Part shown: in pieces, positions 13,000 through 27,100 of the stretch
Numbering within the stretch: position 1 is the stretch's first letter
How the letters are laid out: every line of letters begins with the position of its first letter
Assembly (NCBI GenBank): GCA_036852015.1
Contig: JAANDG010000279.1
Location: 118,012-182,011, forward strand
DNA from: Pelodera strongyloides
Lineage: Eukaryota; Nematoda; Chromadorea; Rhabditida; Rhabditidae
DNA length: 64,000 nt
Direction of reading: 5' to 3'
Program-made: the position numbers and the translations under genes
Notes under the pieces: model-generated
Seen by the model: only the letters and a program-made list of their open reading frames with translations
Databases searched by the model: none
Told to the model about the DNA's origin: nothing

Positions 13000-15900
13000 A
13001 TGAGCGCCGGACCAAGCTCGGGTCACCAGCCCGCCGCAGGCTCGGCGGACACTTCCGTGAAGACATTCAGAATGTCTGACTACGGAAAAGTAAGATACCC
13101 CCATTGGTTTATCGTTTTACGTTTGAAAGAGCCGTCTGCTAAGCAAGGGCAAAGAAGTAAGAAGAATACTGTGCTAAGGTTCTTGGGACATTTCGCAGAA
13201 TGAATATATATATTATAAAAATTGGTATTTCAGGGAGTCAGGGATAAGTTGGATCAGGGCGATCAAGTTTTCTCCTCCGTCCAAGAATTCGTTAATAAGT
13301 ATGTAGAATCTGTTGAAAAGCGACGACCAATTCACAAGGTGAGCCCAAACTTCACTTTTAGTTATTAGGAAATGTCATTCAAATGAGCTCGTTAGCTTCC
13401 TTTTATGTTCCCGTCGTCTAATTAACAAACCCCATAAGCCGCAGTGTCGCGTAATTTATTTACACTGCATAATTTGCCTAGTAGGTTTATAATCTATATA
13501 TGTTATTTCATCAGATCCTGGTGGCGACAAACGGAATTGCAGCCGTAAAATGCATCCTATCGATCAGAAAGCTGCTCATGCAGCTCTTCAGAGATGATCG
13601 AATCATCAAGTTCATTTGCCTTACCACTGAGCACGAGATCCGCTCCAATGCAGGTACTCTTTTCTAGAACTTCGATGTGGAAATCAAATTGACCTAACGG
13701 TTGCAATCAACCGAGCGAACTTAGTTTTGTCTTGTTCTACCGTCTGTTTTTCTTTAAATGTAGTGTTCGTCCGATCTTGTCAGTCATTGCCGCCTTCATT
13801 ATCTTCAGTTGCGATCTATTTATGAAGTACCAGCATCAGTAACTTTCGGGAAAATCTAGTTTACTGGAGATCAATTACGAAAAAACTGGTGAAATGAAAT
13901 CATGCATAATGCGCCAATGTAATTAATTAATCGCGAGCACTGTCTCTGAAAAATAATCTCTCGATGAAAACAATTTTTTTTTGCCGCCGCCTCCAGTTTT
14001 GTTTTCCTTGGCGTTGAAAAATATGTATATATTAAACTGTATGTCGGTGACGTTATGTAATGAATAGTTGGTTTATGAGAACTGATATTTGAAACGGATG
14101 TGCATTTCCATATTAAAATAGCAGATGGGAGATGGGTTTGGGTACATGTTAGGTTCAGATATTTACCTTGAGGAATGTTGATATAGCAATCTTATAATTT
14201 GATTTTGAGTATTCGGATTTATTTCCGAGGGAATCAGTAGTGCAATTAATACGAAGGCGGTCGCTTCTTTGGCAATGTCTTGAAGTGCAAACTCTAGGTC
14301 AAGGTTAAACACATACGCATTTCACTATCTGGGCGCATAAACGAATTGAACCATAATCTTGGGAAAACATGTTAATCAGTCGGAAGTCCAAGCATAGAAA
14401 ACCTCAAAAATGTGATTCGCAAATTTTATTGATTGAAGAGGAGATTCAGGTTCAATTCGTATGTAAAAGTCTCATATCTGGTTGATCGTATCTGGTCTTT
14501 ATGCTATGCAACAAACACATTATCTAATTGTATCTGTCCTTGTTGTTTTTCCTTTGATGCCAAGCTAGGAGTACTGGGGTTCAAATAAGTAACGATACGC
14601 CTAGCGCAATTAATTATTACCTCTTCTATTATTCTAGTCTTACTGATCATTGAGTTTCTAGCCGATACTTACACATATCGATGCTTTTAAATCACACTTG
14701 AGTGGTTTAAGCAATGCAAATAGAAATAGATGTTTGCTTTTCGACAGTTTCATCATTACTGAAACAAACACACTAATCAAGGGAAATAAAAGCATGAAAT
14801 TAGCGTAAAATAAACCCCGAAGTTGCAAATACACTGCATATAATGTTATTTCATTCTAGAATACCTGAAGCTCGCCGATTTCTTCGTGTTCTCCCCGGGA
14901 GGTGACAACAAGAACAACTACGCTAATGTCGACGAGATTGTCTCCCACGCCGTCGAAAATAAGGTGTGTAAGATAATGAAATTGGTTTTATGATTATCCA
15001 GTTGTTTTGCATGAACGCGGAACAGTCGTGCTTGACTATGGAGCTGTATTTAACTATTATTAAATGGTATGTTTAGGTGGACGCCGTTTGGGCCGGATGG
15101 GGTCACGCTTCCGAGAACCCTGAATTGCCGAAGCAATTGGCCGCCAGAGATATCATGTTTATCGGTCCTCCTTCGGATGCCATGTTCTCACTCGGAGACA
15201 AGATAGCATCCACTATCATTGCGCAGGTGTGTTTCTAAGAATCCCGATACTAACAGATACGTGTGTGAGGATGAAACGGCAAGTCTAACTGATCTTCAGA
15301 TGGGATTATCATATACTGATTACCTTCAGACCTTGAACATTCCCACTATCGAATGGTCGGGCTCCGGACTCAAGCTGGATTTGAGCGACAAGCCTAAGGG
15401 ACAGGTTGAGGTAAGACCCATCCAGATAATTTACCAGTTTTTTTTCACGAAGAACTTTTTTTTATAGATTACTGCCAGTTAACTAATCTAATCCGCTTTA
15501 GGTCACTAACGACCTTTTCGAGAAAGCCTGCGTTTCCAACGTCTATGAAGGACTTAAAGCCATGGACGAACACAAGATCGGATACCCAATGATGGTTGGA
15601 GTCTCAACTTTTAATGCTTGAAGAAAGCGAATAATTAGCAAATTAACTCACAATCAGTAATACCATCATCTAAATATCTGCCCGTGCATATGCCTGAAAG
15701 TAACAGAAACGGTGTATATGTCTTCTAATGAGAATATTCGTTATTTCGTGCCTTTTTCCTGCTCAAACTTTTTCTTTGTGTCACGCGTTCTTTTGCTTAT
15801 CCTGAATCTCTTAGTGGCCTCATCAATGCACCCAACTGTTATCTTTAACTGAGTTGCTTTTTTTTCGTGGATTTAAAGCCATCGCCATGTGTGATTGCAC

Positions 15901-18183
15901 AGTTGATAGACGTTTACCGCATTCACTGATATGAGATATGTAAACGGAAACATTGAATGGTAATGTTGGAAATAATTCATTGTAATGTTTTTTCTGGAAA
16001 GCAATCGCGGGCTGTTATACAAAACACATCGATTATTTTGATTTCCTTTTCAGATCAAAGCCTCTGAAGGAGGTGGTGGAAAGGGTATCAGGAAATGCAA
16101 GAACGAAGCAGATTTTCGGGAGAACTTCATTCAAGTTCAGGTGAGGTATAACGCGGTATAACAGCGGGTGTGGGTACCGGAAGTTTAAATGTGTTTATTG
16201 ATCCGGAATGATAAGGTCCTGAATTTGGATATTAAGTTTTCGACTATATTCGTGACGACGAATCAGACGGAGAAATAAATAAAAAGTCGGGATTACTTGG
16301 AATGGGCCTGACCATTTACACGAATTATTATTGAACGAGTTTCTCACTGAGTGAACAAGTCCATGCTTTAATGATTCATATGTATTAACCATTAGTTGTT
16401 TTTGTTGGCTTCGACGCAGGAGAAATGAAGTGTTTATTGTATTTGTTTCCAGACCGAGGTTCCCGGCTCGCCAATTTTTCTGATGAAGTGTGTGGAGAAT
16501 GCTCGTCACATTGAAGTACAGCTGATTGCTGACCGTTATGGCCGCACCATTCCCATCTACACCCGTGATTGTTCGATCCAACGGCGTTGTCAGAAGATTA
16601 TTGAAGAAGCTCCAGCTAGCATTGCCCCACAAGCTACCCTCAAGAGCATGCAACAGGTACGTCACTGGTTTTCTTGTTGCGAATACAGCGAATACACAGC
16701 TTGTTCACTTTCTTCTTCTTAATATTAGTGTTACTGTCCATTATTTAACACCGCGAATTCTTATTAACTTAATTTGATATTCTTCATAAATTTCTTTCCA
16801 GGACGCCGTCAAGATCGCCGAGTTGGTCGGTTATGAATCGGCTGGTACCGTGGAATATATGTACCTGCCTGAGGAAGATAAATACTTCTTCCTCGAGCTG
16901 AACCCGAGACTTCAGGTAATTTTTTGTTAGTTCTATTACTAGTTGTTCCTTTGTGATTATTTATTTGATTGCGACCAAATGTGAACTTTCATGGACCTCT
17001 ACTTTATTTCAGGTGGAGCATCCTTGCACTGAAATGCTCGCATCAGTCAACATTCCAGCCATTCAACTGCAAATCGCAATGGGACTGCCACTGCACAGAA
17101 TTGTCGATATTAGACTCTTCTATGGTAATTAAGTTATCAGTCTGATCAACTGACATATTAGTATGTATAATTGAATATTATTACCTAATTACACGTCTCT
17201 TCCTGCGTTACCGTTGCTAATCCACAATAATACAGCAGTAGTGTAGTTGCTTTCAATGTTGAATGAAGTAATTGGGTATGCGATTTAGGACTTGGTCGCT
17301 ATGATGACACCCAACTTCCCGTTGAACTCGTGAAGACCGACACTGAGTATGCTGTTATAGCTGCCAGAATTACATCAGAGGTTAGTTGAGGGCCTACGTT
17401 GGTGAACTGGATCTACGCTGCACGCATAACTCGAAATAAATATGTGTTGATCTTTTGTGACCCGGCTCGTAAACTATTCAAATCACGCCATTATTTCAGG
17501 ACCCCGAGGATTTCTTCCGTCCTTCGACTGGAAGCGTCGTCTACTTGAACTTCCGTTCAGCTCAGAATGTCTGGGGATACTTCTCCGTGTCATCTGCAGG
17601 AAAAGTGCACGAATTTGCAGACTCTCAATTCGGACATCTTTTCGCCAGAGGTCGAACCAGGTAAAGGAAATATTAAGATGTCCTAAATTTCTAGTTCCTA
17701 ACTGTTATATAGAGTTGATTGGGAACAATTCACGAACTCACTGGTCTAATTGTTCAGACACGAGGCTGTGTCCGTGATGTTGTGTGCTTTGCAAGAGCTC
17801 GAGCTTCGCGCTTCGTTCACCTCGCAAGTCTCCTACCTGGTCGATCTCCTCAAGGAGCCCGACTTTACCGAGAACAAGTTCAACACTCAATGGCTTGACA
17901 ACAGAATAGCCAACAAGGTCTTGCAGGTAAGGAACTATTACAATTTGTGTGTGCAAAAACTGAATTTGTTTTATTCTGCTTATAACCACCCGTTTCTTTC
18001 CAGAAAGCTCCTCTTCCTAATCACGAGATGATTGCACTGTCAGCTGCAGTGATTGGCCATTCAAGAATCGCTTCCGCTTTCAACAACTTCAAGCAGGCGG
18101 TGGAAAGAGGACAGGTTCTGCCGACCACAGACCTCACACAGACCTTTGTCTTTGATCTTGTGAAGGATATGAGCATATATAAG
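13000..18183 (+). other. pod-2: ACC exons 1-15: leader and biotin carboxylase domain
   Basis: Exons: 13000-13089, 13234-13338, 13515-13653, 14860-14963, 15077-15226, 15330-15410, 15502-15594, 16054-16140, 16453-16656, 16802-16915, 17013-17124, 17289-17380, 17500-17660, 17758-17926, 18004-18183 (residues 1-627). Visible landmarks are [28 protein letters not shown], the glycine-rich ATP loop [40 protein letters not shown] (the conserved BC active-site block with its catalytic Glu and Arg) and [10 protein letters not shown]. All expected BC blocks are present in order. The exon 7 donor is GTTGGA, yet the junction falls exactly between GYPMM and IKASE, where the family alignment requires it. Confidence 0.9.
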
Positions 18184-21100
18184 GTATTGAAATAATGTGT
18201 TCGTTTTGCAATAACAAAGGCATACCCATAGTACCAGATCATAGAAAAAATTTGCATTTGCTTCGATTTAGTTGCAAGTGACTCGTGCCGGACCTCTCAT
18301 CTATTTAATCGATTTGAATGGAGGGAAAACTGAGGTCGAGATCAGACTCCTCGGAGATGGGTCACTCCTGGTCACTCACAATGAACGATCCTACACTTGC
18401 CATTTGGACGAGACCACTGACAAATTCAAGGTGAGAACAGTTTTCTTCTTCATCCTCTGCTTGGCTGTGCAGAGAATTAAGTTTGCATAATTTGTTGAAT
18501 CGATGATTTTCTCATTCAGGTAACCATCGGTCGTTCCCTCGTCGTGTTCGAGAAGGACAACGATCCGACTGTTCTGAAGTCGCCTTACACTGGAAAACTT
18601 TTGTCTTACAAGAAGGCAAACCACGAGTGGTTGGGTGTTGGAACCATCTACGCATCTATCGAGTCGATGAAGCTCGTATTCAACGTGGAAGTCAAGAAGG
18701 CACCCGGAAGGTTTGTTATGCTGACCATAAACGTTATTTAGTAGATTGACCAGTAGGTTTCTAAATAGATAGACCTGAGCGAGTAATATGTTAATTAATT
18801 GCCTACAGATTGGAACGAGTCGCCAAGGAGGGTGACCTACTGTATCCTGGATCGGTAATTGCTCGCTTGGTTGACCAAAAGGACTCTGAAAAGTACAAGC
18901 CACAGCCATTCGTTGACAAGTTTGAGGAGTGGGAGGCAAGCGACAACACTCAGAAGAACGTGACGGAGCCAAAGAAGTTTACTGTAAGTTAAACAATGAA
19001 ACATTACACTTATATTTAACCATACTAGCACGCTGTCATTACGCTCGTGCTCAATCGTATTTATTAAATAAAATAAGAAATTGTTCCAGGCTGCCTATGA
19101 ACGATGCGTGAATATCCTGAACGGCAGTATTCCTCCAGGTCAAGAAAAGAATATGGACCGTATCGTTGACGATCTCTTCTCTTACCTCGAAGGGCCAACC
19201 CTGGCTACAGCCATGTGCAAGGTACTTGTTTGTTCACGATGGTTAACTTATATTTATCACAACCCTCTGTCAAATAGCGCAACTAGTGTTTTTAGACCGC
19301 CATGAACACCGTGCAAAACCGACTCCCTGAGAAGTTCCTCAAGAAGCTTCGCGAGCTCTCCAACAGCGACCACCCACAGCGATTCCAACAGGTATTCGAA
19401 TGATCATGTCAGATCAACCGAAGCAGTTTAGAGTTCAGCGGCACTTATTAGCTAAGTTTACTTGGGTTCCTATTTTGCATGTACAGTAACATGATTTCTT
19501 GCAGATGCGCGAAACCCTGGACGATTATTTCTTGTCAATCCAGACGGCGGAGTTTGAAACGGCACGCGCCGTTTGCAATTCCTTGTACACAACACTGGAA
19601 AGACTCCAGGGAGGACAGCTGTCTCACACCGCTGAGGTAAGGAACCCGACTAATCCTATAAAAATAAAAGATAAATGTAATATTGAAATTATAAATATTG
19701 CTCAAAAGACTAAACGAAAGCAGTATATTAAAAATTTTTAATCAACAATTACTCGGAGCATTCACACCTGTAGGACTGTATGGTTTTTTTAAGTAAGGTG
19801 ATATGTTCTAAATGTCACTTACTTCCAGGTGCTCAACCAACTGTTGGTTGAATATAAGACCACCGAGTCCTACTTCGAAGACAGAACCTACGACGATGCC
19901 GTGGCACTTCTCAACGAGAAGGTTAGTCACCTGAAAATAATCTGGCACCTGACATGTTCTCATTGTCCACAGCTAATGAAGAAGTAATTCTCAAAGATTT
20001 CAGTTCGTTTACGGAAGAGACAAGGTATCCGTTTGGTAAATTTCCGTTGTATGGTAGTAGTATCTTAAAGTATACCCCATATCCTTGCATGCATAGCACA
20101 TATGTTGTTTGAAGGGCCCCTGTGGTTTTATTTATCGTGGTTTGTTTGCAAAGGTAATATGTATAAATCCTAGGGATCCTTTCTCGTTGTGCGTCATTGG
20201 TAGGATGAAGCATGGATGGTTAATTTTATTGTTTTTCTATGGGAGGTGAAATGTACCTTAACTGTATTATTGAATGTTGTTTAGTATGAAACGGACAAGG
20301 ACATGGTTGTCTCAATGATCTACTCCCATACCCAGTTGGAGGGCAAGAATAAGATCATGCTCGCACTTCTGAGGGCTGTCGAGCATCGTGGAATGCACCT
20401 GGTAACAACTTTTACACTCATTCATTTTTTTTTTGAGCTCGATGTGATAGTCACATGAATAAGACAGAAATTTCATATTTTCGATTGATTCCTTTGAGCC
20501 CGTGATACTCATATCAAATCCTTTTTTTTACAACGTCTTTGAAGGTTTCTCCGCTTGCTGAGAATCTGCGTGAGATTGGAAACATGTTCCACGCAAAGGA
20601 AGTTTCCGAATTCTGCAGAAGGTTGTTACTGCAAAACAGCCACGTCAAGTACAGAAAGTTCGTCAACAAGGTAAACAATAATAATAATATAATATTTATA
20701 ATTTACTAATTAAAAGACTCATAAGTGATTATTTCCTATATACATATAACTGTATAAACAATTGCAGGTTCTCTGGGATGCTCGCAACATTGCCCTGGCT
20801 CAGCGGGACGACTGTGAGATCCTCTCCGTTGACAATGCACTGCGCGGTCTCGGAGAAGTGTTGAGAAAGAGTGTTGCCGAGAATGGAATTACCCCTGTTG
20901 ACGTATTGAACATCAGTCCCTGGATGCACAAGGTAATCGAAATAAGGCTCTGGGGTTCTATTCCGCCTAGTACATAATATCTACATAGTTCGTGGTTTAA
21001 GGATAGTTATGTATTGAATTCAAAGCGTTTCTTACAGTAACTTCTTAGGTTCTCCATGAGTTCTTCTTTGACGAATGCCTCGGAGATTTGGCCGTTCGTG

Positions 21101-24100
21101 CCTACATCGCGCTCCACTTCAATGTTTCTGATGTGGCGGTTAATCCGCTCCCAAGTGGGGCCACTGTCTACAATTTCTGCATTGATGGAGCCAACTCTGC
21201 TCTCCTTGGACATCCCGATACCATCCAACACATCTGCATTGTCAAGTTCAAGGTTGGACAAGGAATTGTATTCTCTCATATTATGGGAACAATATCTTAT
21301 AGTATTTTTCGGCCAATCGCACCTTGTGAATATAAATGACTCTCCGCGTGCTATCTTATGAATATTTATTTTAGCGCGATAGTGATCTGAGCGCCGTCAC
21401 CAGCCAAGAATTGATCGGCCAATTTGTACAACACTGCCACAGTCACTTGCATCTGAATGGAAGAAAGTGCACTCTTCGAGTGTCATTCCTTCTTGAAGTG
21501 ACCAGTCAAGAGGATTCGGGAATTACTGTACTCAACAACAACACAAGAGAAGCGCTGCTCGAAGAGCTTCCCGTCAGAACTGAAGCGTAAGCTTAACTAG
21601 CTCGTTATCATTTACGTTGCGCGGATTTTCAAATATGATGTACTATGTTTGCAGACTATATATTGAAAAGACTCCCATGATCAAATGGAAACCCTAAGAC
21701 GGCCCATTACAAATTAACCTTTTCAGTCACAACGCTCTTCTGTCAAAGGCCGACTCGTGTGCCAGCGAAGTTGAGAGCCTTCTTGCCAACCAGCTGTCTT
21801 TCGCTCAGGTGACAATTACGACCATATGTAATCACAAAATAATTCCTTTCAGTTTTAAGGTACCGAATTACGGCAACTAGAAGTGTAAGGCGGCAGGATT
21901 AATTATTTTGTTTAGGTTTATGCCCACGTGCTGGTCTGCAAGCAAAACCGTCCTCTCATGCAACTGGACATGTTGGCTGCTGAACAACTCGAACTGTGGA
22001 GACTTCCAGCTGAAGCTTCAGTGGTTTCTGACCGACTCTCCAGTCTGCACGTCTTCAAGGTTCACATTTCTTAGTATTCCGAGTTATCCTACAATACAGA
22101 CTGTTTATAATTCACATGACTTTCTTATTACGCCCACTTCCTTATATGCGGATTCTGCTTGTCATTTCTCTGGTATAAATTTCCATTTAATTCAGTATGA
22201 TGACTCTGACGGCCGGTTTGCTCGTTTGTACGTTCGTGAAGTTGTGGAAATTCCCATCCGAGAAGATTCAAAGGACTACTTTGACACCGTCCGACACGCT
22301 ATTGTATCGCAGCTTGACGAGGTATTCATGATTTGTTACATCGGCCTGCGTATCTGTTTTGATAAAATATTTGCTTGCCCTTCTAAACTTCTAACCGTTT
22401 CGACGCTATAAGGAGACCACTTTTCCAGGCATGTGGAGCAATCAATGTCACCATGCGCCGTTACCAGAAGAACACCTACATCGGAAATCATGTTTTCCTC
22501 TATGTCACCTTCCCTAAGATGCAGAAGAACTTCACCAAGGTGAGGGGATTTGTAGTCATAAGGTTATTCGAGAGTTGTAGCTTCGTCGCATTACATTTCG
22601 GTGATCAACAATCTTTATTCACATGTTTCAGAACAATAACCACCTTCCGGACAAGGTGATTTTGAAACAACCACTATTATACATACATTAATTTCTGTGT
22701 GACCTTGTTCTCGGACAGAGTTTTGAGCACTTGGCTATTTGAGTACAGAATCGAACACATCCCAAATACTCTCTCACTTAGTGCTCCAGGCTCAGTTTGA
22801 TTATGCAGATTGAAACACGAAATGGATCACCACCAATTCGAAACATTTACTCGTTCTGTTTAAGTCCACGTTTGTTGTTCTGGTGTTGGTTCGTTTTGTG
22901 TTGGATATTCATCTGATTCTAAAAAGCTTCAGATTCTAGACGGCGGTATCAATGCCAAAATGGAGTGAGATATTTCAGAAGTACGAGGATGAGTTGGACG
23001 AAATCTTCGAGGAGGCCATCAGAGAGCAGAGAGCCATCCTCTACAAGCACCACGTCACTCAAGTCGAGGTCGTAATGCCCAAGGTTGTGGAGAATCAGCT
23101 GAAGAACAGAAGACTGGTATTCCAGGACGAGACTGGAGTCACTCCCGAATTTGGAGTCTTTGACGAGGATCAGGTATTCCATATTATTATATTATAAATA
23201 TCATTGACTCTACTGTTAATCTTGTAATCTTTAGCTGTCAAAAATCACAATGGTTTGTGACCTGAACCCAAACATTTCCAGACCCTCATTGAGCCAAAGA
23301 AGCTGTCTCACCAGCTCTACGGTTCAAAGTTGGCTGCCCACCCGAGAATACGTAAGATCGAAAAGAAGCGTGCATCGACCAGAGTGATTGGCACCACTTA
23401 CGTCTATGACTTCCCGACTCTATTCGGAAGAGCTGTCATGGAAAGGTACTTATTGACGATTAAGGGTTGATATGGAACAAATTGGCTGTACTTTACCGCA
23501 AAAGTATAGCGTGGATGTAGGTCTTAACCGTCAGTTTGCTTAGTTATGCTCATTTTTCTTTGCATTTATCGACATGGTGTCCTACTCAATACATATTCAG
23601 ATGGCACGGACTGCAGGACGCCGACGACTCCTCCACATCCGAGGATACTCTGTTTGAGCGGTGCGTTTGCTTATTGCGTCGTTCACTGGATTCGGTCCTA
23701 CTTACTGGCTTTTGGACCAGGGATCTTGTGCATTCTTTTTCATGCCGAAAAACTAACCTTGTCATGTTTTCAGACAATTCAAGGAACTGACTCCAGTTCA
23801 ACAGGAGGCCTATTTCAACAGCGACTACCGTCCGTTCTTCGAAGAAGTCGAACTCGTCGTGAAGAATGATCTGCTCGTGAAGGTCACGTGCAAAGAAGAA
23901 CTACGCAAGAGGGCCGACAACTGCAACAACGAGACCGGAGTGGTGGCATGGGAGCTGAAGCTGTTCACCCCCGAGAAACCACAGGGTTATTCGATCGTGG
24001 TTATCGCGAACGATATCACATTCCAGTCTGGATCATTTGCCACTCCAGAGGATGCAGTTTACAGCATGGCATCCGAATACTCCAGAAAGAACAAGGTGTG

Positions 24101-27100
24101 TTATATAGACAGATAGGGCTGTTAATGGTGTGTACTTGCCGTTACATTTCGTCGAATGAACAGTACACTTTTATGAAAATGATATTGTTCAGCTGCCGCG
24201 CGTGAATGTCTCCTCGAATTCTGGAGCGAGAATCGGGCTAGCAGAGGATGTAAGCAAGAAGTTCCTCGTCAAGCTTAAGGACCCGACAAGACCGGAGGAA
24301 GGATTCGACTATCTCTATGTCCCAGAATCAGAAGAGCAAAATCTCAAAGGTGCCCCCTTGTGTTTTACTGGCGTTCCGTACAATATTCTGAAGCTAGCCA
24401 ACATTCACAAATTATGTACAAATGGTTAGTAAACATTTTTATTTTAGGTCAAATTGTCTACGATAAGATGCCAAATGGTCTTCTGAGGTTGAAAGCGGTT
24501 ATCGGACGCGAATCCGAAAACATCGGAGTTGAGAACCTTCAAGGATCTGGACTGATCGCCGGAGAGACTTCGGCTGCTTACGACGAGGTAATATATTAAA
24601 TTTATAGCGAATTCAAAGAAAACTTCAGCTTCATTGGATCTGGTCATTTTTTTTCTAACAGCTTTTCTTTGTTTCTGGTCCAGTAAACCCTTAGAATGCA
24701 TATCTTGTACACAGGTTCCAACGTACTGCTTTGTCACTGGACGAAGTGTCGGTATTGGAGCGTACACCGCCCGATTGGCTCGCAGAATTGTTCAGGTATT
24801 GTTTTCAGTAATAAATCAGTTTTATTCGTAAACTTCAAAAAATGTGTTTGATTCTCAAATCGCTTTGTGACAATACGTCATTTCGTTCAGGCCCGAAACT
24901 CCCACCTCATCCTGACTGGAGCCCCTGCACTTAACACCCTTCTTGGAAAAGAAATCTACACGTCGAACAACCAACTCGGAGGAACCCAGGTATAGCTAGA
25001 AATGGATGTATGCAACATAGGCTTCTCAATAGTGGTGATTAAACATACTCAGTAACCATTTTCAGATCATGTTCAAAAACGGTGTCACACACGCAGTTGT
25101 CGAGGACGATTTTGAGGGAATTGCTAAGATCGTGCATTGGATGAGCTATTTGCCGACCGAAGTAAGGATTATATTTCTTGATGTTAAGTAAATGAATATA
25201 GCCTGAAAACGTGCACTTGCAATGTTCTAATCACGTGTCATTCTAGTCTCCTGTGTTCCCGTACATGCATCGCTTCGGAGTCGACTCGGCCCCTAGACCG
25301 GTCAAGTTCGCCATGGAGCACAACAAGAGCTACGACATCAGAAGGCTTATTGACAGCAGAGACTCAGATGATTCTAAGGTGAGTTTGGAAGTGATGAACA
25401 GACATGGAGCGTTTGATTAGTAACATTTCTACTTTCTACCTTTTTTCTGCGTTAGTCTAACCTGACTTTTCCTTATTCTCTCCACTTCAGGGTATCTGTG
25501 ACTGCAACTCATTCAACGAGATCATGAGTGAATGGGCGAAGACTATTGTGGCTGGCCGCGCTCGTTTGGGCGGTATCCCGATCGGTGTGGTGGCCTCGGA
25601 ACTGCGCAATGTCAAGACAGTGATCCCTGCTGATCCAGCATGTCCCAATTCGGAGTCTGTTGAAGTTCATCAAGCTGGCCAGGTTCGATTTGTTCACTTC
25701 CCTCAGGCCATTCGCTAATTTCAACGCAAGAACTGGACCCCAGGATATTAGGTAGTACTACTTCAAATTGTTGTTATCCTCTAATCACTTTTTCTAGGTG
25801 TGGTATCCCGATTCGGCGTTCAAAACCGCTGAAGTGATCTCGGATTTCAATCGTGAGGGCGTCCCACTTCTATTCATTGCAAGTCTCAGAGGGTTTTCCG
25901 GTGGACAGCAGGACATGTTCAACATGGTGCTCAAGTTTGGAGCCGACATTGTCGATTCCCTGCGTCAGTACAAGATGCCCGTAATCGTCTACATCCCATG
26001 CAATGGAGAACTCCGTGGAGGTTGGCCACTTAACTCCGCTAATTTTTTGTTAGGTGCCTTTGGTTAGTTCTGTAGCTGGACTGTTGAGACTCTGGTTTTT
26101 ATTGTTGATTGTTTACAGGAGCCTGGGCTGTTCTCGACTCAAAGATCAACCCCGGCTTCATTCACATGGTTGCTGATGAGGAGTCCCGAGGTGGTATTCT
26201 CGAACCAGCCGCCATCGTTGGCATCAAGTTCCGCGGTCCCCACATGCTGAACCTTCAGAAGAGAAACGATGAGATTCTGAGGTCGTTCGAGAAAGACCTG
26301 GCTGAGATCAACGAGGTACGAATACTCTTTTTGAAAATATCAAACGTTGGAAATGACGTCTCACTCTCCTATGTTTTCCTAAGCTACAATAATAGCAACC
26401 TTGTTTTATTTTAGATGAAAGGTCCCAAATCTGGAGAAGCTGCCAACATTATGAGAATAAGCAGTGAAAGGGCCGCCTCTTTGAATAAGTCATACAGAAG
26501 TTTTGCCGTCGAATTCGCCGATCTTCACGACAGAGCCGACAGGATGATGGTTAGTTTTATTAAAATGCTTTCGGTTCTCCTATATAAATCTTATGATTGC
26601 TTATTTTTAGCAGTTCCTTCCTTCTTTTATCGAGTTTTGTATTTTCAGCGAAAGGGAGCCGTCCAACACGTGACCGCTCTGAAGGACTGTCGAAATCTGT
26701 TCACCAATATCATCCTCGCAGAACTGGCCAAGATAAACATCCTTGAGAGGTAGTATATTCATTTCATTAATAATATGTGGAAAAATGTCCGTAAATATTT
26801 GCGTACAAGAATATAATCATATTACAATAATATTCGATACATAACACTGTTTATTGTGACTTCTTTTCAGCTACATTGAGTGCGTGGTTAAGACAAGACC
26901 AACACGCCTTGATGCATACACGTGGGTGTGCTCACTGCTGGAGGAATACAAGAAGGGCACCCTTTCTTTGTCGCCCGAAGAACAAATCCCTGTGCTCAAA
27001 GAGTTTGCCCAAAGTCAGATGCTTTGCAATGCGTTAAGCGATGCCACGTCGTATCACGGGACTCGGTGGGTTTATTTTTATGTATTTATGTATATTTCTT

